DNA of 9,629 nucleotides from Halomonas halophila (GTDB lineage: Bacteria > Pseudomonadota > Gammaproteobacteria > Pseudomonadales > Halomonadaceae), in the NCBI GenBank assembly GCA_002433675.1, contig DJIP01000383.1:1-9629 (forward strand). The letters run 5' to 3'. Positions within the stretch are counted from its first letter, which is position 1. Every line of letters starts with the position of its first letter. Positions 1 to 6,559 of this stretch are shown here, one piece after another. The notes below the pieces were generated by a model, which worked only from the letters and a program-made list of their open reading frames with translations, made no database searches and was not told where the DNA came from. The position numbers and the translations under genes were made by a program.

Positions 1-1164
1 ATCGGCAAACTCACGAAGCCGTGTTGCAGCGCGACTCAGGCGTTCCGGGGGCTGGGTCAGGCTCAGCCGTACGAAGCCCGCTGCCGAGGGGCCAAAGGCC
101 TCGCCGGACAGCACCGAGATGCCGCAGTCATCGAGCAGGCCATCGGCGAACTCGGCCGACGACAGACCGGTGGCGCGGATGTCGACCATCACGAACATGC
201 CGGCGTCCGGGCGGACCGCCTTGACCGAGTCGGCGCCGTCGAGGGCGCGGCAGACGCTGTCGCGGCGCTCGCGGTAGGCCGCGTGCATGGTGGCAAGCTC
301 GGGGAGGTCGGCGTCGAGCGCGGTGATCGCCGCGTCCTGGATAAAGTCCGGGCAGCCGTACAGCATGCACAGCGCCAGATTGCCCAGGTGCTCGATCAGA
401 GGCTCGGGGGCGACCACCCAGCCCAGCCGCCAGCCGGTCATGGCGTGGGACTTGGACAGGCTAGAGATCACCACACTGCGATTGGCCATGTCGGGCAACG
501 CCAGCGGGCTGTGATGCTCGCCCTCGAAGATCAGCTCGGCGTAGACCTCGTCGGAGATCAGCCAGAGATCATGGCGTTGGCACAGCGCGGCGATCTGCTC
601 CCACTGCTCCCGGGTCATCGACTGCCCGGTGGGATTGTGGGGGCTGTTGAGCAGGATCGCGCGGGTGTTGTCGTTGATCGCGGCGGCGATGTCGGCGACA
701 TCGAGGCGGAACCCAGCCTCGGGGCGCAGCGGAACCTGGGTCAGCCTTGCGCCGGTCGACTGGATCACCGCCTCGTAGGTGACGTAGCCCGGTTCCGGCA
801 CGATCACCTCGTCGCCCGGGTCGAGCAGGCACTGGGCGGTGGCGTAGAGCCCGCACTGGGCGCCGGCCATCACGATCAGCCGCTCGGGGGACACCTCGAG
901 ACCCTGACGGCGACGATAGTAGCGGCTGATGGCCTCGCGCAGCTCACCCTTGCCCTGGACGTCGGCATAGTGGGTCGCACCTCGGTCGAGGCTTTGCTTG
1001 GCCGCCTCGATGATCGGGGCGGGGGTGGTGAAGTCGGGATCGCCCACCGACAGCACGGTGATGTCTTCACCGCTGGCCTGGCGCTTCAGTGCACGCACAT
1101 GGATGTCCCAGGCGGCGGCGCCTTCGCCGGCGATGCGTTGGGTCAGGGCGGAGACGTTCATCAT
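1..1164 (-). CDS. aruH: AruH-like PLP-dependent aminotransferase (3' end beyond window)
   Basis: Fold-type I (class I/II) aminotransferase, 388 codons visible with no stop before the left edge; the family is about 390 residues, so only the extreme C-terminus is missing. Reading down the minus strand I see the N-terminal VGDPDF segment, a THYAD segment, NSPHNPTG (cofactor/substrate pocket), ISDEVYAEL (Asp for the pyridine nitrogen), SLSKSHAMTGWR with the Schiff-base lysine, and GFVRLSL with the carboxylate-binding arginine. From memory, the wording (QRIAGEGAAAWDIH, ALCMLYG, GEAFGPSAAG) closely matches Pseudomonas AruH, arginine:pyruvate transaminase, which makes 2-ketoarginine and alanine. The start at 1164 overlaps the aldolase stop as ATGA and follows an AAGGAA Shine-Dalgarno; a second ATG lies at 1161. 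It is the last visible gene of the minus-strand operon, which also holds an AruI-like decarboxylase. Aminotransferase identity is secure; arginine as the substrate here is inference. Confidence 0.9.
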   Translation of the reverse strand, partial: MMNVSALTQRIAGEGAAAWDIHVRALKRQASGEDITVLSVGDPDFTTPAPIIEAAKQSLDRGATHYADVQGKGELREAISRYYRRRQGLEVSPERLIVMAGAQCGLYATAQCLLDPGDEVIVPEPGYVTYEAVIQSTGARLTQVPLRPEAGFRLDVADIAAAINDNTRAILLNSPHNPTGQSMTREQWEQIAALCQRHDLWLISDEVYAELIFEGEHHSPLALPDMANRSVVISSLSKSHAMTGWRLGWVVAPEPLIEHLGNLALCMLYGCPDFIQDAAITALDADLPELATMHAAYRERRDSVCRALDGADSVKAVRPDAGMFVMVDIRATGLSSAEFADGLLDDCGISVLSGEAFGPSAAGFVRLSLTQPPERLSRAATRLREFAD

Positions 1165-1913
1165 GATGGTTCCTTGGTGGCGGAAGCGGCGGGGGCATCG
1201 ATGCCGAGACGGCGGAGTTCGGCGCACCAGGCAAGCTCGGTGCCCTGGGGGCTCGCGGCCCAGTCGTCGTACTGGCGGGCGACCTTTTCGCAAAGCTCAG
1301 GACTGGCGCTGACCAGCGCCGCCCCGGTGGCCTGGGCCGCGAGCTGGGCCTGGCAGGAGCGCTCCAGGTCGCGCATGCGCAGAAAGGCGTCGCCGACGCT
1401 TTTGCCGACCACCAGCAGGCCGTGCTGGCGCAGGATCATGCTCATGTGCTTGCCCAGGTCACTTACCAGCCGTTCGCGCTCGTCCAGGTCGAGGGCGATG
1501 CCCTCGTAGTCGTGATAGCCGATGCGCCGATAGAACTGCATCGCCCACTGGTTCAGCGGTTCAAGGCCCTGCTCGAGGCAGGACACGGCGACCCCGGCGA
1601 CGGTGTGAGAGTGCAGTACACAGTGGGCGTCGGGTCGCGCCGCATGGATGGCGCTGTGGATGGTGAAGCCGGCCGGGTTGATGCCGAGGCCGGTGGGATC
1701 GTCGAGTACCCGGCCGTGCTCGTCGACAGTCACCAGAGAGTCGGCGGTGACCTCCTCGAAGCGCAGACCGAAGGCATTGAGCAGGAAGCGCCCGGGGGCG
1801 ACTCGCGCCGAGATATGGGTCGAGATGCCATCGTCCATGCCATCCATGGCCATCAGCCGGTAGGCGGCGGCCAGGTCACGGCGGATGCGCTGCTGGCGGC
1901 TGTCTTCGCTCAT
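1161..1913 (-). CDS. Class II aldolase/adducin family protein
   Basis: A 250-residue protein of the FucA/AraD/adducin fold, cytoplasmic and normally metal-dependent. The three metal-binding histidines appear to be present: HSH at residues 101-103 (CVLHSHT) and H164 (LRQHGLL). The segment NPAGFTIHSAIHAARPD precedes them. Counting 19 residues back from H101, as from His92 to catalytic Glu73 in L-fuculose-phosphate aldolase, gives Gly82, so the usual catalytic Glu seems absent, as in the adducin-like branch. YHDYEGIALDLDERERL is also typical of that branch, whose bacterial members have no firm function. The start is supported by GGAGG seven bases upstream. The gene overlaps the upstream binding-protein stop (ATGA at 1910-1913) and the downstream aminotransferase start, so it is translationally coupled on both sides. 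It may act as an aldolase, decarboxylase or lyase on an intermediate of the same pathway; the substrate is unknown. Confidence 0.88.
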   Translation of the reverse strand: MSEDSRQQRIRRDLAAAYRLMAMDGMDDGISTHISARVAPGRFLLNAFGLRFEEVTADSLVTVDEHGRVLDDPTGLGINPAGFTIHSAIHAARPDAHCVLHSHTVAGVAVSCLEQGLEPLNQWAMQFYRRIGYHDYEGIALDLDERERLVSDLGKHMSMILRQHGLLVVGKSVGDAFLRMRDLERSCQAQLAAQATGAALVSASPELCEKVARQYDDWAASPQGTELAWCAELRRLGIDAPAASATKEPS

Positions 1914-2860
1914 AGGCTCGCCTCCAGTGCGGCCAGGGCGTCATCGCCGTCGCGGGTGGTGACGCCTTCGAGGAAGGCAGCGCGCTTGTCGGGGTGCTGC
2001 TCGAGCCACTCTCGAGCGACCTCGTCGAGGTCACGCTCCTCGAGGCTGAAGGCCTTGATGAACTCGCTCTGCTCATGCGCGCTGAACACGAACTGGTCGA
2101 GCAGTCGGGTCAGGTTGGGATTGGCCTCGGCGAAGTCGCTGGCGACGATGGTCTTGACGTCGCTGCGCCCGTTGTCGGGGCCGAACACGCCTTCGCTGTC
2201 GTCGAGGATGTGCACGTCGTACTCGGGGATCATCCAGTGGGGCGTCCAGCCGTAGAAGACGATCCAGCGCTGATCGTTCACCGCCGCCTTGACCTCGCTG
2301 AGCATGCCGGGGGTCGAGGAGGACATGACGTCCCAGTCGCCGAGCCCGTGGGTGTCACTGTCGATGGCGGTGTGGATGAAGTCGGTCACGGTGGAGCCGC
2401 TTTCGATGGAGTAGAAAGTGTGCTCGAACCGCTCGGCATTGTCCGCCTCGCCCAGCTGGGCGGCGTCGGTGATGCCGGCCTCGGCCACGTAGCCGGGAAC
2501 GGCGAAGCCCATGCGCGCGCCGGTCACGTTGTTGCCCAGGTCGACGATGGCGTCCGCCGCCATGGCGGCGTCGTAGCTTTCCTGCTGGGCCGGCAGCCAG
2601 CCGGCCAGGAAGGCGTCGCTGTCGCCGGTGGTCAGGGTCTTGTAGCCCACCGTGGAGCTGAGCTCCTGGCGTTCGACCCGGTAGCCCAGGGGCGCCACGA
2701 GCTGCGCCAGGATCTCGCTTTTCACGGTGACCCCGGGCCAGGGCGGGACGACCAGGCTCAGCTCGTCGTCGCGGTCAGCGGCCTGGGCGGAGGCGGCGGC
2801 AAGGCCGAGGGCGGCTACCAGGGCGATGGAACGGGGCTTGTGCGAGAAACATCGAGTCAC
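1910..2860 (-). CDS. OpuAC/ProX-type quaternary-amine ABC transporter substrate-binding protein
   Basis: Periplasmic binding protein of the glycine betaine/carnitine/choline class, about 316 residues. The N-terminus is a clear signal peptide: a basic segment (TRCFSHKPR), a hydrophobic core (SIALVAALGLAAASA) and an AQA cleavage site before ADRDDEL. The mature part has the OpuAC landmarks: PPWPGVT, AFLAGWLPAQ, IESGSTV, VFYGWTPHWM and DDSEGVFGPDNG. The tryptophans at these sites usually build the aromatic cage for a trimethylammonium group. I place the start at GTG 2860 because AAGGAG lies 6 bases before it. The ATG at 2875 is the longer alternative but overlaps that Shine-Dalgarno, and starting there would add MKEFP ahead of the signal peptide. 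No ABC permease or ATPase is visible, so the protein either uses subunits encoded beyond the left edge or feeds a remote transporter. It is the first gene after the only gap in the operon. Confidence 0.88.
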   Translation of the reverse strand: MTRCFSHKPRSIALVAALGLAAASAQAADRDDELSLVVPPWPGVTVKSEILAQLVAPLGYRVERQELSSTVGYKTLTTGDSDAFLAGWLPAQQESYDAAMAADAIVDLGNNVTGARMGFAVPGYVAEAGITDAAQLGEADNAERFEHTFYSIESGSTVTDFIHTAIDSDTHGLGDWDVMSSSTPGMLSEVKAAVNDQRWIVFYGWTPHWMIPEYDVHILDDSEGVFGPDNGRSDVKTIVASDFAEANPNLTRLLDQFVFSAHEQSEFIKAFSLEERDLDEVAREWLEQHPDKRAAFLEGVTTRDGDDALAALEASL

Positions 2861-2875
2861 GGGAAACTCCTTCAT

Positions 2876-2931
2876 TATTTTATGGGTGCATCATTTTATG
2901 GATGCATAAGTGATGCATAAGTGATGCGTGG
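2876..2931 (-). promoter_or_regulatory. AT-rich repeat-bearing leader, possible internal promoter of the binding-protein gene
   Basis: This stretch is strikingly AT-rich for the window. On the plus strand it holds an 11-bp direct repeat, gatgcataagt, at 2901-2911 and 2912-2922, followed by a partial third copy (gatgcgtgg, 2923-2931). A second pair, attttatggRtgcat, lies at 2877-2891 and 2893-2907 with one mismatch and a 16-bp period. On the minus strand TAAAAT appears twice (2898-2893 and 2882-2877), both plausible -10 elements, but no good -35 sits at 16-18 bp. I read it as a likely internal promoter and/or operator allowing separate expression of the transport/aldolase/aminotransferase half. 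The repeats are seen; the function is inferred. Confidence 0.4.
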
Positions 2932-2934
2932 TCG

Positions 2935-2966
2935 GGACGCCGTCGATCCGCTCGGCGCCGGCGTCC
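2935..2966 (-). other. GC-rich inverted repeat just after the decarboxylase gene
   Basis: Perfect 8-bp arms, GGACGCCG (2935-2942) and CGGCGTCC (2959-2966), flank a 16-base loop. The repeat begins five bases beyond the decarboxylase stop in the direction of transcription. No T-run follows on the minus strand, so it is not a classic intrinsic terminator. It could attenuate read-through or protect the upstream message's 3' end, matching the only transcriptional break in the operon. Confidence 0.4.
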
Positions 2967-2970
2967 TGCC

Positions 2971-4617
2971 TCAGTGTTCGAGCTGGCGACACCAGGCCAG
3001 GGCATCGATCTCGACGATCAGCGGCGAGCCGGCATCGTCAAGACGTGAAAGCGCCGACGCCAGGTCGTCGGCGCTGGCGGCCTGGCGATAGCGGCAGTCG
3101 AAGGCCTGGGCGAGAGCAGCGAAGTTCGGAGGAGCCAGATCGACCCCCACGTGAGCCACGCCGTCGGCGCTCATGTAGCGGCGTATCTCGTCGTAGCCGT
3201 CGTTGTTCCAGATCAGGATCGCCAATGGCCTGGCCGAGGTGGTGTCGGCCTCTAGGGCGAGATCCCGGGCGGTGGCAAGCTCTCCCAGCACGAATTGCAG
3301 GCCACCGTCGCCGACCAGCGCCACCACCGGCAGGTCCGGTCGTGCGAGCCCCGCGCCCAGGGCCGCAGGCAGGCCGTAGCCCAGGGTGCCGAAGCCGGTG
3401 GCAGCGTTGAACCAGCGCCGTGGCGCCGGGCGTCTGGCCACCACGTTGCCGGCGTATACCGGGCCGGTGGAGTCGCCGACGATGATCGCCTCGGGCAGTA
3501 CCTCGTCGAGGGTGGCAAATAGCGGTAGATAGCGCGCGAGTTCCGGGTCATCGGCGAGGGAAAGATCATGGCGCACGCGCTCGCAGCGTTCGCGACCCGC
3601 TTCTCGTTGCGGCCGGTCTTTATCTTCGCTGGGCTCCAGCGCGCCCAGCAGGGCCTCGGCGGTCAGGCCGATGTCGGCCACCATGGCCAGTTCAGCGATC
3701 TGACTGCGCGCCAGTTGCTCGGCGTCCAGGTCGACCCGGATCAGGCTGCCCTCGAGTTCGAAACCGTCATCGAACACCAGGTCGTAGTCGGTTTCGCCGA
3801 GTTCGGTGCCAAGGGCCAGGACGACGTCGGCCTCCCGGGCCAGCCGCCGCGCCGCCGGCAGGCTGGCGGTGGCGCCCAGGTCCAGCGGATGGTCGGCGCC
3901 GAGCAGCCCGCGGGCATTGATGGTTGTCAGGGTGGGGGCGTCCAGGCGCTCCACCAGGGCGGTGACGCTGGTGGCGGCGGCGCAGGCACCACCTCCCACC
4001 AGTACCAGCGGGCGTCGTGCCTCGCCCAGCAGTCGGCTGGCCGCCGCGAGGGCCTGGGGCGCTGGCGCCGGGGGAAAGACGCGCATCGCAGCAGGCATCG
4101 GTGTCTTGACCGGGGCGGCGAAAAGATCGATGGGGATTTCAATATGCACCGGCCCCGGACGTGCGCCCTGGAACACGGCGAAGGCGCGGGCCAGCACCTC
4201 GGGCAGCGCCTCGGGATCGAGCAGGGTGTGGCTGAAGCGTGCCACCCCGGCCAGGGTCTGGCCCTGGTGTGGCATCTCGTGGAGTCGGCCCTGGCCGCGC
4301 CCAAGCGTCGCTACGCTGTTGACGCTGGAAATCACCAGCATCGGCACCGAGTCGGCCAGCGCCTGACCCATGGCGGTGGCGATATTGGTCATGCCTGGGC
4401 CGGTGATGATGAAGCAGGCGGCGGGACGCCCGCTGGCTCGAGCATAGCCGTCGGCCATGAAACCGGCGCCCTGTTCGTGGCGCGGCGTGACATGACGAAG
4501 TCGCGAATGCTCAAGACCCCGGTACAGCTCGACGGTGTGTACGCCGGGAATGCCGAAGACGGTGTTGACCCCCTGGGCCTCGAGCAGCTCGATCAGACGC
4601 TGGGCTAAGGTAGTCAT
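2971..4617 (-). CDS. aruI: AruI-like ThDP-dependent 2-oxo acid decarboxylase
   Basis: A 548-residue enzyme of the acetolactate synthase/benzoylformate decarboxylase superfamily, with the usual Pyr, central and PP domains. Visible marks: GIPGVHTVELYRGL at the N-terminus; catalytic Glu48 in RHEQGAGFMADGYAR; GPGMTN near 73-78; a central nucleotide-binding-like segment around 203-300; and the Mg-ThDP motif from GDGG (436-439) to NN (471-472). That last spacing is a few residues longer than usual. Length and N-terminal wording fit the group annotated as 5-guanidino-2-oxopentanoate decarboxylase (AruI), which turns 2-ketoarginine into 4-guanidinobutyraldehyde and CO2. The AruH-like aminotransferase in the same operon supports a transaminate-then-decarboxylate pair. 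The start overlaps the HD-oxygenase stop as ATGA, with GGAGG about seven bases upstream. The substrate may be another long cationic 2-oxo acid. No sulfoacetaldehyde- or acetolactate-specific features were recognised, but those are the alternatives. Confidence 0.85.
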   Translation of the reverse strand: MTTLAQRLIELLEAQGVNTVFGIPGVHTVELYRGLEHSRLRHVTPRHEQGAGFMADGYARASGRPAACFIITGPGMTNIATAMGQALADSVPMLVISSVNSVATLGRGQGRLHEMPHQGQTLAGVARFSHTLLDPEALPEVLARAFAVFQGARPGPVHIEIPIDLFAAPVKTPMPAAMRVFPPAPAPQALAAASRLLGEARRPLVLVGGGACAAATSVTALVERLDAPTLTTINARGLLGADHPLDLGATASLPAARRLAREADVVLALGTELGETDYDLVFDDGFELEGSLIRVDLDAEQLARSQIAELAMVADIGLTAEALLGALEPSEDKDRPQREAGRERCERVRHDLSLADDPELARYLPLFATLDEVLPEAIIVGDSTGPVYAGNVVARRPAPRRWFNAATGFGTLGYGLPAALGAGLARPDLPVVALVGDGGLQFVLGELATARDLALEADTTSARPLAILIWNNDGYDEIRRYMSADGVAHVGVDLAPPNFAALAQAFDCRYRQAASADDLASALSRLDDAGSPLIVEIDALAWCRQLEH

Positions 4618-5258
4618 CGGGAGGCCTCCGGGGCATTTGCCTGGGGCTCGGGGCTCGCGTCGCTGTCCTCCACCACGCCTGGCAGGCCGCCGAAAGGCTC
4701 GCGGCCCATGACGTTCTCGATCATTGGCAGGAAGGCGTCCAGCGGCAGAGTATCGTAGTCGGGATCGAAGCTGGTCTGGTCCCAGTCGTCGCAGAAGCGC
4801 ACCGTGCGGGCGTAGGCCGGGTGGTCGCGATAGGCCTCACGGGCGTGGCGATCCTGGCCAAAGAAATGGCGGTAGTGGTAGCCCTGAAACAGCTCGTGGT
4901 GACGGATCATCCAGACATTGAGCGGATCGACGAAAGGCTCGAGGATGGCGGCGGCGATCTCGGCGTGGTTGGCCGGGGCCAGGTCGTCACCAATGTCGTG
5001 GAGCAGGGCGCAGACCACGGTCTCTTCATCGGCGCCGTCACGCAGCGCGCGGGTGGCGGTCTGCAGACAGTGCTCGTAGCGGTCCACCGGGTAGCCGTGG
5101 GTGTCGCCCTTGAGTCGCTCGAGGTGGGCGAGCACACGGCGGCAGGCGTCGCTCTGGTAGGCACGAAAGTGGCGGTCGATCAGGCGCCACTCGTCGGCGG
5201 TGCTCTGGTCAAAGCGGGCGAAGCGGGCCTGGGTCAGTTCGAGATCGCTGGTGCTCAT
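4614..5258 (-). CDS. tmpB: TmpB-like HD-domain mixed-valent diiron oxygenase
   Basis: A 214-residue HD-fold protein. Candidate iron ligands run in order: H63 in YEHCLQTA, H87-D88 in ALLHDIGD, H98 in PANHAEIAA, H120/H121 in IRHHELFQGYHY and D157/D158 in FCDDWDQ. The 24-residue gap between the first His and the HD pair equals that of the C-P-cleaving oxygenase PhnZ (H34 to H58). The YEHCLQTA context and the GADEETVVCALLHDIG run also resemble PhnZ and TmpB rather than nucleotide phosphohydrolases. In the family, a hydroxylated carbon next to phosphonate (PhnZ, TmpB) or a ring diol carbon (MIOX) is oxidatively cleaved with O2. TmpB turns 1-hydroxy-2-(trimethylammonio)ethylphosphonate into glycine betaine and phosphate. 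The direct upstream neighbour, overlapping by ATGA, is a TmpA-like hydroxylase, the known partner. The C-terminal 25 residues are low-complexity and probably disordered. HD-oxygenase assignment is good; the phosphonate substrate is inference. Confidence 0.75.
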   Translation of the reverse strand: MSTSDLELTQARFARFDQSTADEWRLIDRHFRAYQSDACRRVLAHLERLKGDTHGYPVDRYEHCLQTATRALRDGADEETVVCALLHDIGDDLAPANHAEIAAAILEPFVDPLNVWMIRHHELFQGYHYRHFFGQDRHAREAYRDHPAYARTVRFCDDWDQTSFDPDYDTLPLDAFLPMIENVMGREPFGGLPGVVEDSDASPEPQANAPEASR

Positions 5259-6436
5259 GCGCTGGCCCCCTGGGTGGTTCGTGCGAGGTTGTCGGCGGTA
5301 CAGGCTTCTGTGTTGTGGGCGGGCTTGAGTCGATCCTTCAGCAAGAGGCGTCGACTGGCGGTGCTGTCACGGTCCACATAGCCCTGGCGCAGGTGGCGTA
5401 CGCCGCCTTCGAGCTGGAAGGCGGTGCGCCCGTGCAGCAGGCGGTAGTTGTCCATGATCAGCATCTCGCCAGGGGACAGCTTGAGTTCGAGGGTCAGCTC
5501 AGGCGAGCGAATCAGTTGGTAGAAGGCCTTGCGGGCGGCGTAGTAGCGACGCAGCAGGGCGCTGTTCATCAGGTCGATACGCTCGGTGCGGTTGGAGTAG
5601 CGTACCCGCGTCACCTCGCCCCGGGCGTCGAGCTCGATCAGCGGACCTTCGCTCTCCAGACGGGTGGTCTCGTCGTGGTAGCGAAACCGCGGTGTCACCT
5701 CGGTCAGGCAGGCGAAGGCGTCGGGATCCTGCTGACGCAGGCGACGGGCGGCCTCGAAGCCGTCTACCAGGGTGCTGTCGCCACCATCGGCGGCGTTGGT
5801 CAGGCAGTGCAGCCAGATATATCCGGGGATCGGATCGCGATAGGGATTGTCGGTGTGCGGCTCGAGACCGCGCTGGGTCATGGTCAGGTCGTAGGCATTG
5901 GCCACCGACTTGACGTCGGCGATGCCGCCCCAGTTGGTCTGGCGAAGCGGACCGATACGGTCGATCAACGGCTGCATGCCGTCTTCGCATACCGGTACGT
6001 CCGTGACGCGCACGAAACCGAAACGGTGCAGCTGCTCGAGCAGGTCAAGCAGCGCCGAGTCGCTGTCCAGCGCTTGCTCGAAGCTGGCACTTGGGGGTGT
6101 GGCGAGCGTCGAGTCCCAATGCACCCGTGAGGCGTTGTCGTCCGAGCGATGGCAACGCACGGCGTCCTTTAGCTCGTCGATCGTGATGCTGCCTCGATGG
6201 CCATCGGAGAACGCCACGACCAGTTGGTCGTCCTGGCGCTGTGCCTGGGTGAGGCGCAGATCCAGCGGCAGTTCGGCGGCCTCGATCAGACGCTGGCCGG
6301 TCTGGGGGTCCAGGGTCTCGGCATCGGGCAGGCGTTCACGCAGCCACAAGGCATCAAGACGGTGATGCCCTTCACCAAGGGTCAGCGCCAGTTGGCGGCC
6401 GTCATCGGTCAGTTGCGGGGGCGTCTGCTGGGTCAT
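5255..6436 (-). CDS. tmpA: TmpA/gamma-butyrobetaine-hydroxylase-like Fe(II)/2-oxoglutarate dioxygenase
   Basis: A 393-residue TauD/BBOX-family oxygenase: an N-terminal DUF971-type domain (about 10-95) and a C-terminal jelly-roll. The iron triad is visible as H194 and D196 in EPHTDNPYRD and H335 in LLHGRTAF; R347 in VRHLRQGY fits the 2-oxoglutarate-binding Arg. GGDSTLVDGFEAA after the HxD motif is shared with BBOX. The Asn-rich substrate segment appears kept as YSNRTERID (compare NNATRD in human BBOX). The N-terminal domain reads WLRERLPDAETLDP where BBOX has a Cys-rich WLRDNCPCSDC, so the zinc site looks lost. In the TmpA/TmpB route this enzyme hydroxylates C1 of 2-(trimethylammonio)ethylphosphonate; true BBOX makes carnitine from gamma-butyrobetaine. 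Coupling to the TmpB-like gene favours the TmpA role. It is the promoter-proximal gene, divergent from the regulator, with a modest GGAG site about 12 bases before the ATG. Confidence 0.78.
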   Translation of the reverse strand: MTQQTPPQLTDDGRQLALTLGEGHHRLDALWLRERLPDAETLDPQTGQRLIEAAELPLDLRLTQAQRQDDQLVVAFSDGHRGSITIDELKDAVRCHRSDDNASRVHWDSTLATPPSASFEQALDSDSALLDLLEQLHRFGFVRVTDVPVCEDGMQPLIDRIGPLRQTNWGGIADVKSVANAYDLTMTQRGLEPHTDNPYRDPIPGYIWLHCLTNAADGGDSTLVDGFEAARRLRQQDPDAFACLTEVTPRFRYHDETTRLESEGPLIELDARGEVTRVRYSNRTERIDLMNSALLRRYYAARKAFYQLIRSPELTLELKLSPGEMLIMDNYRLLHGRTAFQLEGGVRHLRQGYVDRDSTASRRLLLKDRLKPAHNTEACTADNLARTTQGASA

Positions 6437-6485
6437 CGTCGAGGCTCTCTCCGGGTTCGATCGGTCTGGCGTTGTTGAAGGCTCA

Positions 6486-6514
6486 CCAGGTCGTGGAAGG
6501 GCTTCGACACCTGG
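6486..6514. promoter_or_regulatory. Imperfect 29-bp dyad upstream of the TmpA-like gene
   Basis: The outer arms CCAGGT (6486-6491) and ACCTGG (6509-6514) are perfectly complementary. Inside them GAAG (6497-6500 region) and CTTC (6502-6505) are also complementary, offset by one bulged base. The dyad lies 50-78 bp upstream of the hydroxylase start, a position suited to an activator site, or to a hairpin in the 5' leader if transcription starts further upstream. The symmetry is seen; the function is inferred. Confidence 0.35.
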
Positions 6515-6553
6515 CGTCGCTGTCTGCGCTACAGGTTAATGTGCTATCTGCGA

Positions 6554-6559
6554 TACAAT
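6554..6559 (+). promoter_or_regulatory. Candidate -10 element of the regulator gene
   Basis: TACAAT matches TATAAT at five of six positions and ends 38 bases before the regulator ATG. The 16-18 bp upstream position holds no good -35, so the promoter would be weak or activator-dependent. It is overlapped by one arm of the 8-bp inverted repeat described next. Confidence 0.35.

Noticed and set aside
283..1509. Long plus-strand open frame (408 codons) at the left end
   Set aside because: It lies antisense to the aminotransferase and aldolase genes, has no recognisable domain, and is expected in GC-rich DNA as the shadow of the real minus-strand frames.
2861..2875. ATG at 2875 as start of the binding protein
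   Set aside because: Its second and third codons are the Shine-Dalgarno AAGGAG for the GTG at 2860, which gives a clean signal peptide.
1994..4608. Long plus-strand open frames opposite the binding-protein and decarboxylase genes
   Set aside because: The minus-strand proteins have clear family motifs, signal peptide and ribosome sites; the antisense frames are Val/Gly/His-rich shadows.
2971..4617. ThDP enzyme as phosphonopyruvate decarboxylase
   Set aside because: Tempting beside TmpAB-like genes, but that enzyme is much shorter (about 380 residues); this is a full three-domain protein of the AruI/acetolactate synthase type.
4614..5258. HD protein as an ordinary nucleotide phosphohydrolase
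   Set aside because: Extra His ligands before and after the HD pair and pairing with a BBOX-type hydroxylase fit the diiron oxygenase branch better.
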